Of a stretch of DNA of 64,000 nt, positions 24,588-33,457 are shown piece by piece (within the stretch, counting starts at the first letter, position 1; each line of letters starts with the position of its first letter). Below the pieces are notes generated by a model. The model was not told the origin of the DNA. It did not search any database and saw nothing but the letters and a program-made list of their open reading frames with translations. The translations under genes were made by a program, and so were the position numbers. The stretch comes from Streptomyces sp. CG1. Its GTDB lineage: Bacteria; Actinomycetota; Actinomycetes; Streptomycetales; Streptomycetaceae. The DNA lies in assembly GCF_041080625.1 (NCBI RefSeq), contig NZ_CP163518.1, positions 2,604,001 through 2,668,000 on the forward strand, given 5' to 3'.

Positions 24588-25106
24588 ATGCGAACCCCCC
24601 AGGTCGTCGTCGTGATGGGCGTCGCGGGGACGGGCAAGACCACGATCGGTCCCCTGCTCGCCGCGCGGCTGGGCGTCCCGTACGCCGAGGGCGACGACTT
24701 CCACCCGCAGGCCAGCATCGACAAGATGTCGGCCGGGATCCCGCTCGACGACAGCGACCGCCGGCCCTGGCTGGACGCCATCGGTCACTGGGCGCACGGG
24801 CGGGCCGGGCTGGGCGGGGTGGTCAGCAGCTCGGCGCTGAAGCGGTCGTACCGCGACCGGCTCAGGGCCGCCGCCCCCGGAATCGTGTTCGTGCACCTCA
24901 CCGGCGACCGGAAGCTCATCGAGGACCGGATGTCCCACCGCCAGGGGCACTTCATGCCGACCGCGCTGCTGGACTCCCAGTTCGCCACGTTGCAGCCCCT
25001 GCAGGCGGACGAGGCGGGAGTCGCCGTGGACGTCGGCGGCAGCCCCGAGGAGATCACCGAACGCGCCGTGCGGGCACTCGAGGCGCTCCCCGACACCACC
25101 GAGTAG
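24588..25106 (+). CDS. gntK: Gluconokinase
   Basis: A 172-aa gluconate kinase: it phosphorylates D-gluconate to 6-phosphogluconate, feeding the pentose phosphate route. The P-loop is MGVAGTGKTTIG (residues ~9-20); the substrate-side motif is EGDDFHPQASIDKM near residue 37, and a lid-like MSHRQGHFMP lies near residue 120, all typical of the GntK family, whose usual length is 165-180. I chose the ATG giving MRTPQVVVVMG; in-frame ATGs upstream at 24561 and before are possible but extend past the conserved N-terminus. It is first in a plus-strand operon with gntP (42 bp gap) and the two dehydrogenases. Confidence 0.94.
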   Translation: MRTPQVVVVMGVAGTGKTTIGPLLAARLGVPYAEGDDFHPQASIDKMSAGIPLDDSDRRPWLDAIGHWAHGRAGLGGVVSSSALKRSYRDRLRAAAPGIVFVHLTGDRKLIEDRMSHRQGHFMPTALLDSQFATLQPLQADEAGVAVDVGGSPEEITERAVRALEALPDTTE

Positions 25107-25148
25107 CACTCCCCCTCCCCTCATCCCCGTAACCGCAAGGGAACCCCC

Positions 25149-26546
25149 GTGACCAGACTCAGCGTCGAGATGCTGGCAGCGGACGCGCCTCCGCCGATCA
25201 CCTCCGCCGGACACGCCCAGCTGGGCATCGCCGTCCTGGTGGGCATCGCCGTGATCGTCCTGCTCATCACCCAGTTCAAGCTCCATGCCTTCCTTGCGCT
25301 GACCATCGGGTCACTGGCGCTCGGGGCGGCCGCCGGGGCACCGCTCGACAAGGCGATCACCAGCTTCACCACCGGGCTCGGCTCCACGGTGGCCGGCGTC
25401 GGCGTCCTGATCGCGCTCGGGGCGATCCTGGGCAAGCTGCTCGCCGACTCCGGCGGTGCCGACCAGATCGTCGACACCATCCTCGCCAAGGCCGGGGGGC
25501 GGGCCATGCCCTGGGCGATGGTGCTGATCGCCTCGGTGATCGGTCTGCCGCTGTTCTTCGAGGTCGGCATCGTGCTGCTGATCCCGGTCGTGCTGATGGT
25601 CGCCAAGCGCGGCAACTACTCCCTGATGCGCATCGGCGTCCCGGCCCTCGCCGGTCTGTCCGTGATGCACGGCCTGATCCCGCCGCACCCCGGCCCACTG
25701 GTCGCGATCGACGCGCTCAAGGCCAACCTGGGCGTGACCCTGGCGCTCGGCATCCTGGTCGCGATTCCGACGGTGATCGTCGCCGGTCCGCTGTTCTCGA
25801 AGGTCGCGGCCCGCTGGGTGGACGTCCCGGCCCCCGACCGGATGCTGCCGCAGCGCACCTCCGAGGAGCTGCGGCGCCGTCCGGGCTTCGGCGCCACGCT
25901 CGCGACCGTGCTGCTGCCGGTGGTGCTGATGCTGGCCAAGGCGCTGGTGGACATCGTCGTCGACGACCCGGCGAACCGCACCCAGCGGGTCTTCGACGTC
26001 GTCGGCTCCCCGCTGATCGCGCTGCTCGCCGCGGTGATCACCGGCTTCTTCACGCTGGGCCGGCCCGCCGGGTTCGGCAAGGAACGGCTCCAGCAGACCG
26101 TCGAGAAAGGCCTGATGCCGATCGCCGGCATCCTGCTGATCGTCGGCGCGGGCGGCGGCTTCAAGCAGACCCTGATCGACTCCGGGGTGGGCCGGATGAT
26201 CCTGGACATCTCCAAGAGCTGGTCGATCCCGGCGGTACTGCTCGCCTGGCTGATCGCCGTGGTGATCCGGCTGGCGACCGGCTCGGCGACGGTGGCGACG
26301 GTCTCGGCGGCCGGTCTGGTCGCGCCGCTCGCGGCCGGCACGTCGACCACCCACACCGCCCTGCTCGTCCTGGCGATCGGCGCCGGCTCGCTCTTCTTCA
26401 GCTTCGTCAACGACGCCGGCTTCTGGCTGGTGAAGGAGTACTTCGGGCTGAGCGTCGGGCAGACCGTCAAGACGTGGTCGATCATGGAGACGATCCTCTC
26501 GATGGTCGCCGGCGGCCTGGTCCTGCTCCTCTCACTGATCCTCTAG
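25149..26546 (+). CDS. gntP: Gluconate:H+ symporter (GntP family permease)
   Basis: A 465-aa integral membrane permease with 12-14 predicted hydrophobic segments. Family signatures are visible: IGLPLFFEVGIVLLIPVV (residues ~135-152), VMHGLIPPHPGPLVAID near 175, and RLATGSATVATVSAAGLVAP near 378. It imports gluconate or a related aldonate across the cytoplasmic membrane. GTG start giving MTRLSVEML. It lies between gntK and the dehydrogenase genes, so uptake and first steps of metabolism are co-expressed. Confidence 0.94.
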   Translation: MTRLSVEMLAADAPPPITSAGHAQLGIAVLVGIAVIVLLITQFKLHAFLALTIGSLALGAAAGAPLDKAITSFTTGLGSTVAGVGVLIALGAILGKLLADSGGADQIVDTILAKAGGRAMPWAMVLIASVIGLPLFFEVGIVLLIPVVLMVAKRGNYSLMRIGVPALAGLSVMHGLIPPHPGPLVAIDALKANLGVTLALGILVAIPTVIVAGPLFSKVAARWVDVPAPDRMLPQRTSEELRRRPGFGATLATVLLPVVLMLAKALVDIVVDDPANRTQRVFDVVGSPLIALLAAVITGFFTLGRPAGFGKERLQQTVEKGLMPIAGILLIVGAGGGFKQTLIDSGVGRMILDISKSWSIPAVLLAWLIAVVIRLATGSATVATVSAAGLVAPLAAGTSTTHTALLVLAIGAGSLFFSFVNDAGFWLVKEYFGLSVGQTVKTWSIMETILSMVAGGLVLLLSLIL

Positions 26547-26556
26547 GGGTACGGCG

Positions 26557-27318
26557 ATGAGTCACCCGCTCTTCGACATCAGCGGCCGTACGGCCCTGGT
26601 CACCGGCTCCAGCCGGGGCATCGGCCACGCACTGGCCCGGGGTCTGGCCGAGGCCGGCTGCACGGTGGTCCTCAACGGGCGTGACAGCGGCCGGCTGGCC
26701 GACGCGGCCGCGGAACTCCCCGGGGACCGGATCCACACGGCGGTGTTCGACGTGACCGACGGCGCCTCGGTGGCCGCCGGGATCGCCGACGTCGAGGAGC
26801 GGGTGGGCCCGCTCGACATCCTGGTGAACAACGCGGGCATGCAACTGCGCGCGCCTTTGCTGGAGTTCACCGGCGCCGACTGGCACCGGATCCTGGACAC
26901 CAACCTCACCAGCGCGTTCCTGGTCGGCCGGGAGACGGCCCGGCGGATGACGGAGCGCGGCCACGGCAAGATCGTCAACATCTGCTCGCTGCAGAGCGAG
27001 GTCGTCCGGCCGGGCATCGCGCCCTACGCCGCCACCAAGGGCGCGCTGAAGATGCTCACGAAGGGCATGTGCGCGGACTGGGGGCCGTACGGCGTCCAGG
27101 TCAACGGGCTCGGCCCCGGCTACATCGAGACCGAACTGACCCGGCCACTGGTGGCGGACGAGGAGTTCAGCGCCTGGGTCCGCCGGCGCACCCCGGCCGG
27201 CCGCTGGGGCCGCACCGAGGACCTGGTCGGCGCTCTGCTCTTCCTCGCCTCGCCCGCGGCGGACTTCGTGGGCGGGCAGATCCTGTACGTCGACGGCGGC
27301 ATGACGAGCGTGCTCTGA
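26557..27318 (+). CDS. SDR family oxidoreductase, gluconate 5-dehydrogenase-like
   Basis: A 253-aa classical short-chain dehydrogenase. The cofactor motif is TGSSRGIG (residues ~18-25), with NNAG near residue 90; the catalytic residues are Ser in CSLQSEV near 148 and Tyr-x3-Lys in YAATKGALK near 161. The closest named activity by context is gluconate 5-dehydrogenase (5-ketogluconate reductase), which with idonate dehydrogenase converts L-idonate to D-gluconate. It starts 10 bp after gntP and is followed 14 bp later by the idonate dehydrogenase homologue. Name assigned from family plus operon context. Confidence 0.88.
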   Translation: MSHPLFDISGRTALVTGSSRGIGHALARGLAEAGCTVVLNGRDSGRLADAAAELPGDRIHTAVFDVTDGASVAAGIADVEERVGPLDILVNNAGMQLRAPLLEFTGADWHRILDTNLTSAFLVGRETARRMTERGHGKIVNICSLQSEVVRPGIAPYAATKGALKMLTKGMCADWGPYGVQVNGLGPGYIETELTRPLVADEEFSAWVRRRTPAGRWGRTEDLVGALLFLASPAADFVGGQILYVDGGMTSVL

Positions 27319-27332
27319 AAGGAGCTACGGGA

Positions 27333-28352
27333 ATGCTGGGTTGTGTGATCCACGGCGCGGGCGATCTGCGCGTGACGGAGCTGCCGGTACCCGCACCCGG
27401 GCCGGGCGAGGCCCTGGTGGCGGTCCGCTACGGCGGGATCTGCGGGTCGGATCTGCACTACTGGCGGCTCGGCGAGGTCGGGGACTTCCGGCTCCGGGAG
27501 CCGATGGTGCTCGGGCACGAGGTGGTAGGCACGGTGGTGTCCTACGGCACCGGGGCCACGGGTCCCGTGCCGGGTACGCCGGTCGCCGTGCACCCCGCCA
27601 CCCCGTGCGGGCGCTGCCCGGAGTGCGCCGACGGGCGGGGAAACGTGTGCCGGGACAGCCGCTATCTGGGCAGCGCGGCCCGCTTTCCGCATGTCCAGGG
27701 CGGGTTCGCGTCCCATGTCGCCGTACCGGCCGGGCAGGTGCGGGCGCTGCCCGACGGGCTCGGACTGCGGCGGGCCGCGCTCACCGAGCCGCTGTCGGTG
27801 GCACTGCACGCGGTGCGGCGGGCCGGGGACGTCTCCGGCCGGCATGTGCTGGTGACCGGGGCGGGGCCGATCGGGTGCCTGGTTGTCGCGGCGGCGAAGG
27901 CGGCGGGCGCGGCGCGGGTGACGGTGACCGATCTGGTGCCCGAGGCCCTCGGGTACGCGGCCGTCACCGGGGCCGACACGCTCGTACGGGCCGATGATCC
28001 GGGTGATGCCGGGTGGCCCGAGGAGGTCGACGTGGCCGTCGAGGCGTCGGGGGTCGCGGCCGGGCTGGACACGTGTCTGCGGCGGGTGCGGCGCGGCGGT
28101 GTGGTCGTCCAGCTCGGGATGCTGCCGCCGGGGCTTTCGCCGTTCGCCGGAAATCTCGTGGTGAGCCGGGAGATCGAGCTGCGCGGGGCGTTCCGGTTCG
28201 ACGCGGAGTTCGACGACGCGCTGGAACTGCTCGCCGCACAGGGGGAGTTCGACGGGCTGATCAGTGCGGTCGTTCCCGTGCGGGAGGCCGAGTCGGGGTT
28301 CGAGCTGGCCGCGGACCGGGGGCGGTCCTGCAAGGTGCTGCTGGAGTTCTGA
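27333..28352 (+). CDS. idnD: L-idonate 5-dehydrogenase-like zinc alcohol dehydrogenase
   Basis: A 339-aa medium-chain zinc dehydrogenase. The catalytic zinc region is GGICGSDLHYWRLG (Cys near residue 37) and LGHEVVG (His-Glu near 64); the structural zinc motif is CGRCPECADGRGNVC (residues ~91-105). The Rossmann motif is GAGPIG near 176. The GSDLHYW motif is usual in IdnD and sorbitol/xylitol-type enzymes. ATG at 27333 preceded by AAAGGAG at 8 nt. It is last in the gluconate operon, so oxidation of idonate to 5-ketogluconate is the likely step; other polyols remain possible. Confidence 0.88.
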   Translation: MLGCVIHGAGDLRVTELPVPAPGPGEALVAVRYGGICGSDLHYWRLGEVGDFRLREPMVLGHEVVGTVVSYGTGATGPVPGTPVAVHPATPCGRCPECADGRGNVCRDSRYLGSAARFPHVQGGFASHVAVPAGQVRALPDGLGLRRAALTEPLSVALHAVRRAGDVSGRHVLVTGAGPIGCLVVAAAKAAGAARVTVTDLVPEALGYAAVTGADTLVRADDPGDAGWPEEVDVAVEASGVAAGLDTCLRRVRRGGVVVQLGMLPPGLSPFAGNLVVSREIELRGAFRFDAEFDDALELLAAQGEFDGLISAVVPVREAESGFELAADRGRSCKVLLEF

Positions 28353-28371
28353 CCGGGATGTCCGACCGGGA

Positions 28372-28998
28372 TCAGGGACGCCACAAGGGGTGCTCCTGCT
28401 CCGCCCACTCCCTGCTCACCCTCCCCGTGCGCAGGCCCCGTCTCGCCTCCGGGTCGCCGAGTGCCATGCCGATGTGGCCCGCCAGGACCACGCCGATCGT
28501 CAGGGCGAGCCAGTCGTGGACGAAGGTCGCCGAGGTGCGCCACACCAGCGGGGCGAGGTGGGTGAACCACATCAGCAGGCCGGTGCCGAGCATGACCAGC
28601 GTGGCGCCGGCGATCCAGGCCGCGTAGACCTTCTGTCCGGCGTTGAACTTGCCCGCCGGGCGGGACGAGCGGCGCTTGTCGCGGACCAGCGCGGCGCGCA
28701 GCCAGAGCCGGTCGTGCGGGCCGAAGCGGTTGAGGAAGCGCAGGTCGGCGCGGAAGGCACGGGAGGCGAGGCCCAGCAGGACCGGGACGGGGAGCGCGAG
28801 CCCGGCGCACTCGTGGATGCGGACGACCAGTTCCCGGCGGCCGACCATGACGGCCAGCTGGGGGATGTAGAGAACGGCGGCCGTGGCCACGCAGACGCCC
28901 ATCAGCGCGGCCGTGGTGCGGTGCACCCAGCGTTCGGCCCGGCTGAAGCGGTGGACACGGGCGCTGGGCGGGGCCGGGGTGTCAGCTCGTAGGGACAT
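28372..28998 (-). CDS. Cytochrome b/b6 domain-containing membrane protein
   Basis: A 208-aa membrane protein with four hydrophobic segments and candidate haem-ligand histidines (WVHRTTAALM near residue 25, RIHECAGLALP near 60, FVHDWLALTIG and LAGHIGMALG near 160-175), in the pattern of FdnI/b561-type cytochromes. It probably passes electrons between the quinone pool and the molybdopterin protein encoded just upstream, whose 3' end its start overlaps by 17 nt. The start is the ATG giving MSLRADTPAP. Compared with E. coli MsrPQ, the membrane partner is a different cytochrome type. Confidence 0.85.
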   Translation of the reverse strand: MSLRADTPAPPSARVHRFSRAERWVHRTTAALMGVCVATAAVLYIPQLAVMVGRRELVVRIHECAGLALPVPVLLGLASRAFRADLRFLNRFGPHDRLWLRAALVRDKRRSSRPAGKFNAGQKVYAAWIAGATLVMLGTGLLMWFTHLAPLVWRTSATFVHDWLALTIGVVLAGHIGMALGDPEARRGLRTGRVSREWAEQEHPLWRP

Positions 28999-29710
28999 CG
29001 GTCCGTCCGTTCGACTTGCCGACCCAGGCGTCGACGTCGTAGCCGAGGTTTTCCCAGTAGCCGGGCTGGACCCGGTCGGTGACCGTGATCCCGGAGAGCC
29101 ACTTGGCCGACTTGTAGAAGTACATGGGGGCGACATAGAGGCGCACCGGGCCGCCGTGGTCGTGAGAGATGTCCTTGTCCTGCATCCGCAGGGCCACCAG
29201 GATGTCCGGGCGGCGGGCCTGGTCGAGGGTGAGGCTCTCGGTGTAGGTGCCGTCGAAGCAGGTGAAGCGGATCGCCTTCGCGGTGCCGCGCACCCCGGCC
29301 AGGTCCAGCAGGTGGGAGAGGCGTACGCCCTGGAAGGGGGTGCCGGGGACCCGCCAGCCGGTCACGCACTGGACGTCCTTGACCAGCCGGGTCTGCGGCA
29401 GGGCGCGCAGGTCGGCGAGGGTGTAGGTGCGCGGGCGGTCGACCAGGCCGTCGATCTTCAGCTGGTAGTTCGTGGCGTTCTTGTGGGGCACCGACGCGGC
29501 GACGGAGTAGTAGCGGAAGCCGCCGCCGTTGGGCAGCAGCCCGGTCAGGCCCGTGGGGTCGTTGCCGGCGACGCTGCCGAGGAAGCCCTCCAGGCCGCGT
29601 TGCAGCGTGGGCGCGGCGACGACGCCGAGCGCGCCCAGGCCGAGCGTGCCGAGGAAGACACGGCGGCCGATGGGCGTGCCGTCCTGTTCCCCGGATTGTT
29701 CAGAGTTCAC
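28982..29710 (-). CDS. Tat-exported molybdopterin-dependent oxidoreductase (YedY/sulfite-oxidase fold)
   Basis: A 242-aa protein. The N-terminus has a Tat-like signal (GRRVFLGTLGLGALGVVAAP, residues 15-34). The mature part is the sulfite oxidase/YedY fold, with the Mo-ligand Cys in VQCVTGWRVPGTPFQG near residue 115 and cofactor contacts in HDHGGPVRLYVAPMYFYKSAKW. It should act outside the membrane with the cytochrome b encoded next. In other bacteria such enzymes repair oxidised methionine; substrate here is not known. ATG start; the genes overlap, so expression is coupled. Confidence 0.9.
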   Translation of the reverse strand: MNSEQSGEQDGTPIGRRVFLGTLGLGALGVVAAPTLQRGLEGFLGSVAGNDPTGLTGLLPNGGGFRYYSVAASVPHKNATNYQLKIDGLVDRPRTYTLADLRALPQTRLVKDVQCVTGWRVPGTPFQGVRLSHLLDLAGVRGTAKAIRFTCFDGTYTESLTLDQARRPDILVALRMQDKDISHDHGGPVRLYVAPMYFYKSAKWLSGITVTDRVQPGYWENLGYDVDAWVGKSNGRTDVPTS

Positions 29711-29811
29711 GTATTCATTCGAGCACTCGGGGCCCGGTGGGGCCAGGGGATCGGGTCTGCGGTCAGACTTCCGTAATCACTTCTTACGCACATCTCAGAA
29801 AGCAGTACGGC

Positions 29812-30828
29812 TCAGTGGGCCGTGCCGTTCAGCGCGCGAGCGCGGGCCGTCCGGAAGGCCGCCCGGGGGTCGCGGTGTGCGTAGGACCAGGGGGCCCGGG
29901 TGGCATGCCGGCCGATGCGCCGGAACAGGGCCGCCGCCTCGGCCCGGCGGCCTGCGCAGGACAGCGCGAAGGCGAGGTGGTTGAGGTCGAGGTGGCGGCG
30001 GGGGTGCTCGTCGTGCTCCCACTCCAGCCACCAGTCGAAGGCGGCACGCAGGATCCGGCGGGCCCTGGGGCCGGACCAGTGTGCGGAGGCGGCGGGCTCG
30101 GCGGGGGCGAGACCGGTGGCGGCGAGGACCCGGTAGCGCTCGGCGTAGGCGACGACCGGCAGGACGGCGAGCGGGGAGTCGGCCGGGGCCTCGGCGGCGG
30201 CCAGCTCGGCGAGGTCGTACACCTCGTGGTCCTCGGCCGCCCGGCCGCCGGCGGGCCGCTCGGCGAGGCGGGCGAGGAGCAGATGGTGGGCGTGGTGGTG
30301 TTCGGGGTGGCGGCGGCGCAGCTCGGCGAAGGCGCCGAGGACCTCGTGCTCGGGGCCGAGGGTGCGGGCCAGCCGGAGCGATCCCAGCCACGGGGTGGGG
30401 TCGGCCGGGGTGCGCGTGGCAGCGACGGCGCAGGCCTCGCGGGCCAGGCCGGGGTCCTCCTTGCCGCGCAGGGCACGCTGGACCTGGGCGAGGGCGTACA
30501 GCGTGGCGGCGTCGGCGGAGCCGGGTTCGGCCTGCAGCCAGTCGCTCGCCCAGGCCGCGGCGTACGGCTCCTGGGCGAGTACGGTCAGGCGGTGGCCACG
30601 GCGGTCCCAGTCGTCACCCGTGTGGAGCAGCAGGGAGCGGGCGGCCTGCCGACGGCCCTGGGCCAACGCGGCGCGCGCGGTACGCAGTTCGGCGTCGTCG
30701 AAGGCGTCGTCGAAGGCGCCGCAGTCGTCCGGGGCGGTGTCGCCGGACGGGGCCGTGGCGGCCAGGCGTGCGCCGAGCAGGGGTGGGAGAGGGGGCACCG
30801 CGGGACTTCCTGTTTCTCGGGCTGCCAT
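29812..30828 (-). CDS. Hypothetical helical-repeat (TPR-like) protein
   Basis: A 338-aa cytosolic protein of unknown function. It is almost entirely helical with Ala/Leu/Arg-rich helices of about 34-residue spacing (AAAWASDWLQAEPGSADAAT, WLGSLRLARTLGPEHEVLGA, LNHLAFALSCAGRRAEAAA), which reads as degenerate tetratricopeptide repeats. A tract of histidines (RRHPEHHHAHHLLLAR) lies near residue 180. I chose the ATG giving MAARETGSPA; another in-frame ATG lies 15 nt upstream. No membrane segments. Context gives no clear role. Confidence 0.75.
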   Translation of the reverse strand: MAARETGSPAVPPLPPLLGARLAATAPSGDTAPDDCGAFDDAFDDAELRTARAALAQGRRQAARSLLLHTGDDWDRRGHRLTVLAQEPYAAAWASDWLQAEPGSADAATLYALAQVQRALRGKEDPGLAREACAVAATRTPADPTPWLGSLRLARTLGPEHEVLGAFAELRRRHPEHHHAHHLLLARLAERPAGGRAAEDHEVYDLAELAAAEAPADSPLAVLPVVAYAERYRVLAATGLAPAEPAASAHWSGPRARRILRAAFDWWLEWEHDEHPRRHLDLNHLAFALSCAGRRAEAAALFRRIGRHATRAPWSYAHRDPRAAFRTARARALNGTAH

Positions 30829-31127
30829 CGACCGATCACGCACAGCAAACCCTCAGCCACGGATTGCGTCAAGCGGCACGGTGCTGATACTCGGTTCAAC
30901 TACCGTTACCCACAGGGAACTTGGGGAACTCCGCGCAGGTGGGCCGGTGCGCGGAGGGGGTGCCCGGTGGACGACTGTGGCCCACGCCATGGCGCCGGGC
31001 GGCCGGGCCACGGAGCATGGCGAGTCAACTGCCCTGTTCCGCGTACTTCCGGGTCAATGGCGTCCCGGGAGCGCTACAGTCGGCCACTACGCGCCCGTGG
31101 TCCGGCCGGATGATCGAGGTACGCAGC

Positions 31128-32024
31128 GTGTCCGTTCTGGTTCTCCTTCTCGCCGTGAGTGCGGCCTGCTGTCTGGGCTTCGGGTTCGTGCTCCAGCAGG
31201 ACGCCGCACAGAAGGCACCGCTCAGCGACTTCCTGTCCTTCCGGCTGCTGCTCGACCTGATGCGGGTGCCGCGCTGGCTGGGCGGGCTCGGGCTGATGAT
31301 CGCCGGCATGGTGCTCGGCGCGAGCGCCCTCGGCAAGGGCGAGATCTCCCTGGTCGAACCGCTGCTCGCGACCAACCTGCTGTTCGCGCTCGCCCTCTCC
31401 CGGTACCAGACCAGGCAGCCCCTGGGCCGTCAGGGCTGGGCCGGGCTGCTGCTGCTCGCGGGCGGGGTGAGCGCGTTCATCACGGCGGGCGAACCGCGCG
31501 CCGGCCACGCCGTCTCCGATCCGCTGCGGCACTGGCTCATCATCGGCGCGATGGTCGGCGCGGCCCTGGTGCTCACGGCGTACGGCAAGCGCTCCCGGCT
31601 GAGCTGGGGCCCGGTGTTACTGGCCACGGCGGCCGGGCTGCTGTACGGCGTGCAGGACGCGCTGACCCGGGTGAGCGGCACCCGGTTCTCCGAAGGCGGC
31701 TTCACCGAGCTGTTCACCGGCTGGCAGCCGTACGGCGTGCTGGTCTGCGGGGCCACCGGGCTGCTTCTGGTGCAGAGCGCGTTCGAGACGGCCCCGCTGC
31801 GCATGTCACTGCCCGCGCTGACCGCCGCCGAGCCGCTCGCCGGGATCCTGTGCGGCGTCGGCTTCCTCGGGGACCGGCTGCGCACCGACACCGGGGCGCT
31901 GGCCTGGGAGGCGGCCGGGCTCGCGGCCGTGGTCGCGGGCATCGTGCTGCTCGGGCTGCACCCGGCGATGCCGTGCGGCACGGCCGAGGCGGAGCCCTCG
32001 CCCCGGGACCTCCAGCGCCGCTGA
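31128..32024 (+). CDS. DMT/EamA-type membrane transporter with a TTA codon
   Basis: A 298-aa protein with about nine to ten hydrophobic helices in two halves (first SVLVLLLAVSAACCLGFGFV, last LAAVVAGIVLLGLH), matching the drug/metabolite transporter superfamily; the C-terminal tail is cytoplasmic and charged. The GTG start is preceded by CGAGGT at proper spacing; an ATG 18 nt upstream has no ribosome-binding site. Codon 164 (31617-31619) is TTA, read only by the bldA tRNA in Streptomyces, so translation is probably limited to developed colonies. Substrate unknown. The 299 bp upstream of it contain no gene and no promoter I would defend. Confidence 0.83.
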   Translation: MSVLVLLLAVSAACCLGFGFVLQQDAAQKAPLSDFLSFRLLLDLMRVPRWLGGLGLMIAGMVLGASALGKGEISLVEPLLATNLLFALALSRYQTRQPLGRQGWAGLLLLAGGVSAFITAGEPRAGHAVSDPLRHWLIIGAMVGAALVLTAYGKRSRLSWGPVLLATAAGLLYGVQDALTRVSGTRFSEGGFTELFTGWQPYGVLVCGATGLLLVQSAFETAPLRMSLPALTAAEPLAGILCGVGFLGDRLRTDTGALAWEAAGLAAVVAGIVLLGLHPAMPCGTAEAEPSPRDLQRR

Positions 32025-32107
32025 CCTCCGGCCCGGCCGGGCCCGGCTCGGCTGCGGCCCCTTCTCGGACGGGCCTGCCCCGATGGGGCCCTGCTTGGAT
32101 GGGGGGC

Positions 32108-32623
32108 ATGAACCCTGCTGACGAGATCCTCGACGTCGTGGACGAGCACGACCAGGTCGTCGCCCAGTACCGGCGCGGCGAGGTGTACGCCCGCGGACTG
32201 CGCCACCGCTGCGTGTTCATCCAGGCCCGGGACGGGGCCGGCCGGCTCTTCGTGCACCGGCGCACGGCCACCAAGCTGGTCTTCCCGGCCCTGTACGACA
32301 TGTTCGTCGGCGGGGTCGTCGGGGCGGGCGAGTCCTACGACGAGGCCGCGCTGCGGGAGGCCGAGGAGGAGCTGGGGGTGACGGGCCTGCCCCGGCCGGC
32401 GTACCTGTTCAAGTTCCTGTACGACGACGGGACCGGGAACAGCTGGTGGTCGGCGGTGTACGAGGTGCGCTGCGACCTGCCCGTACGGCCTCAGGTGGAG
32501 GAGGTCCAGTGGCACGCCTTCCTGGCCGAGGAGGAGGTCGAGCAGCGGCTCGGCGCATGGGAGTGGGTGCCGGACGGGCTGGCGGCGTACGAGCGGCTGA
32601 AGGCGTTCCGGGACGGCCGGTGA
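32108..32623 (+). CDS. NUDIX hydrolase (YfcD-like)
   Basis: A 171-aa NUDIX enzyme. The Nudix box runs from GGVVGAGESYDEAAL through REAEEELGV (residues ~77-100), with all catalytic Glu present. The preceding HRRTATKLVFPALYDMFVGG resembles the isopentenyl-diphosphate isomerase-like YfcD group. It should hydrolyse a nucleoside diphosphate derivative; the substrate is not predictable. ATG start giving MNPADEILDVVDEHD. It is followed closely by the two DUF202 genes. Confidence 0.92.
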   Translation: MNPADEILDVVDEHDQVVAQYRRGEVYARGLRHRCVFIQARDGAGRLFVHRRTATKLVFPALYDMFVGGVVGAGESYDEAALREAEEELGVTGLPRPAYLFKFLYDDGTGNSWWSAVYEVRCDLPVRPQVEEVQWHAFLAEEEVEQRLGAWEWVPDGLAAYERLKAFRDGR

Positions 32624-32644
32624 GACGCCGGTAGGGTCGGCCAC

Positions 32645-33037
32645 GTGAGCGAATTCGTACGGAACATCCGGCTGTGGTTCGCGCCGGAGCTGGTGCGGGA
32701 CGAGGGCGGCACGCCCGACTACCGGTTCTCGCTGGCCAACGAGCGCACCTTTCTGGCCTGGCTGCGGACCGCGCTCGCGCTGATCGGCGGCGGATTCGCG
32801 GTGGACCAGTTCCTGCCGGCCCTGCCCTGGGCCTGGCGGGTCGGGCTCGCGCTGGCGCTCCTCGGCGCCGGCGTGCTGTGCTCGCTGCGCGCGGTGAACC
32901 ACTGGGTGCGCTGCGAGCGGGCGATCCGGCGCGGCGACGATCTGCCGGCGTCCCGGTTCCCGGCGCTGCTGAGCCTGGTCATCGCGGTGGTGGCCGTGGT
33001 GATGGTCGTGGTGGTGCTGGCCGGATGGGCGGGGTGA
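32645..33037 (+). CDS. YidH/DUF202 family membrane protein
   Basis: A 130-aa protein with three hydrophobic segments. The DUF202 signature is SLANERTFLAWLRTALALI (residues ~30-48). GTG start giving MSEFVRNIRLWFAPE. It ends in the GTGA overlap with a second DUF202 gene, so the two form a coupled pair, an arrangement seen repeatedly for this family (YidH/YidG type). Function unknown. Confidence 0.9.
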   Translation: MSEFVRNIRLWFAPELVRDEGGTPDYRFSLANERTFLAWLRTALALIGGGFAVDQFLPALPWAWRVGLALALLGAGVLCSLRAVNHWVRCERAIRRGDDLPASRFPALLSLVIAVVAVVMVVVVLAGWAG

Positions 33038-33348
33038 GCACGGCCGGGCGCGACCCGGGGCTGCAACCGGAGCGCACCCGGCTGGCCTGGCGGCGTACGA
33101 CCCTCTCGGCCGCCGTGGCCGCCGTACTCGCCGTCCGGACCGCTCTGCACGGCGGCGCCTCGGCCACCGGAGTGACCGTCTGCGCCCTGTGCTGTGCGCT
33201 CTTCCTGGGGTTCCTGTGGGTGGCCCACCACCGGATCCGCACCCTGGCCGCCGAGGTCCGGCCGCCCGCGCTCGCTCCCCGGCACGCGACGGCGGCGGTG
33301 CTGTGCGCGGTGGCACTGGCGGTGTGCGCGGCCCTCCTGATCGCCTGA
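33034..33348 (+). CDS. DUF202 family membrane protein
   Basis: A 104-aa protein with the DUF202 core GLQPERTRLAWRRTTLSA at residues ~9-26 and three hydrophobic segments. Translation starts at GTG overlapping the previous stop by 4 nt (GTGA); an in-frame ATG at 33025 would also be possible but is less typical. With its neighbour it likely forms a hetero-oligomeric membrane unit; role unknown. Confidence 0.88.
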   Translation: MSTAGRDPGLQPERTRLAWRRTTLSAAVAAVLAVRTALHGGASATGVTVCALCCALFLGFLWVAHHRIRTLAAEVRPPALAPRHATAAVLCAVALAVCAALLIA

Positions 33349-33457
33349 CTCTCACTCAGGTCACCCGGACGCCACGCAAGCGGTATGCACCGATATGTCA
33401 CGTTTCGCGCGTAGCCTGTCCGCCGTCAGACCCCCGCACCCCCCGAAGGTGAGCACC

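Noticed and set aside
24561..24590. Earlier ATG for gntK
   Set aside because: It would add residues beyond the conserved N-terminus with no better ribosome-binding site; the ATG at 24588 fits family length.
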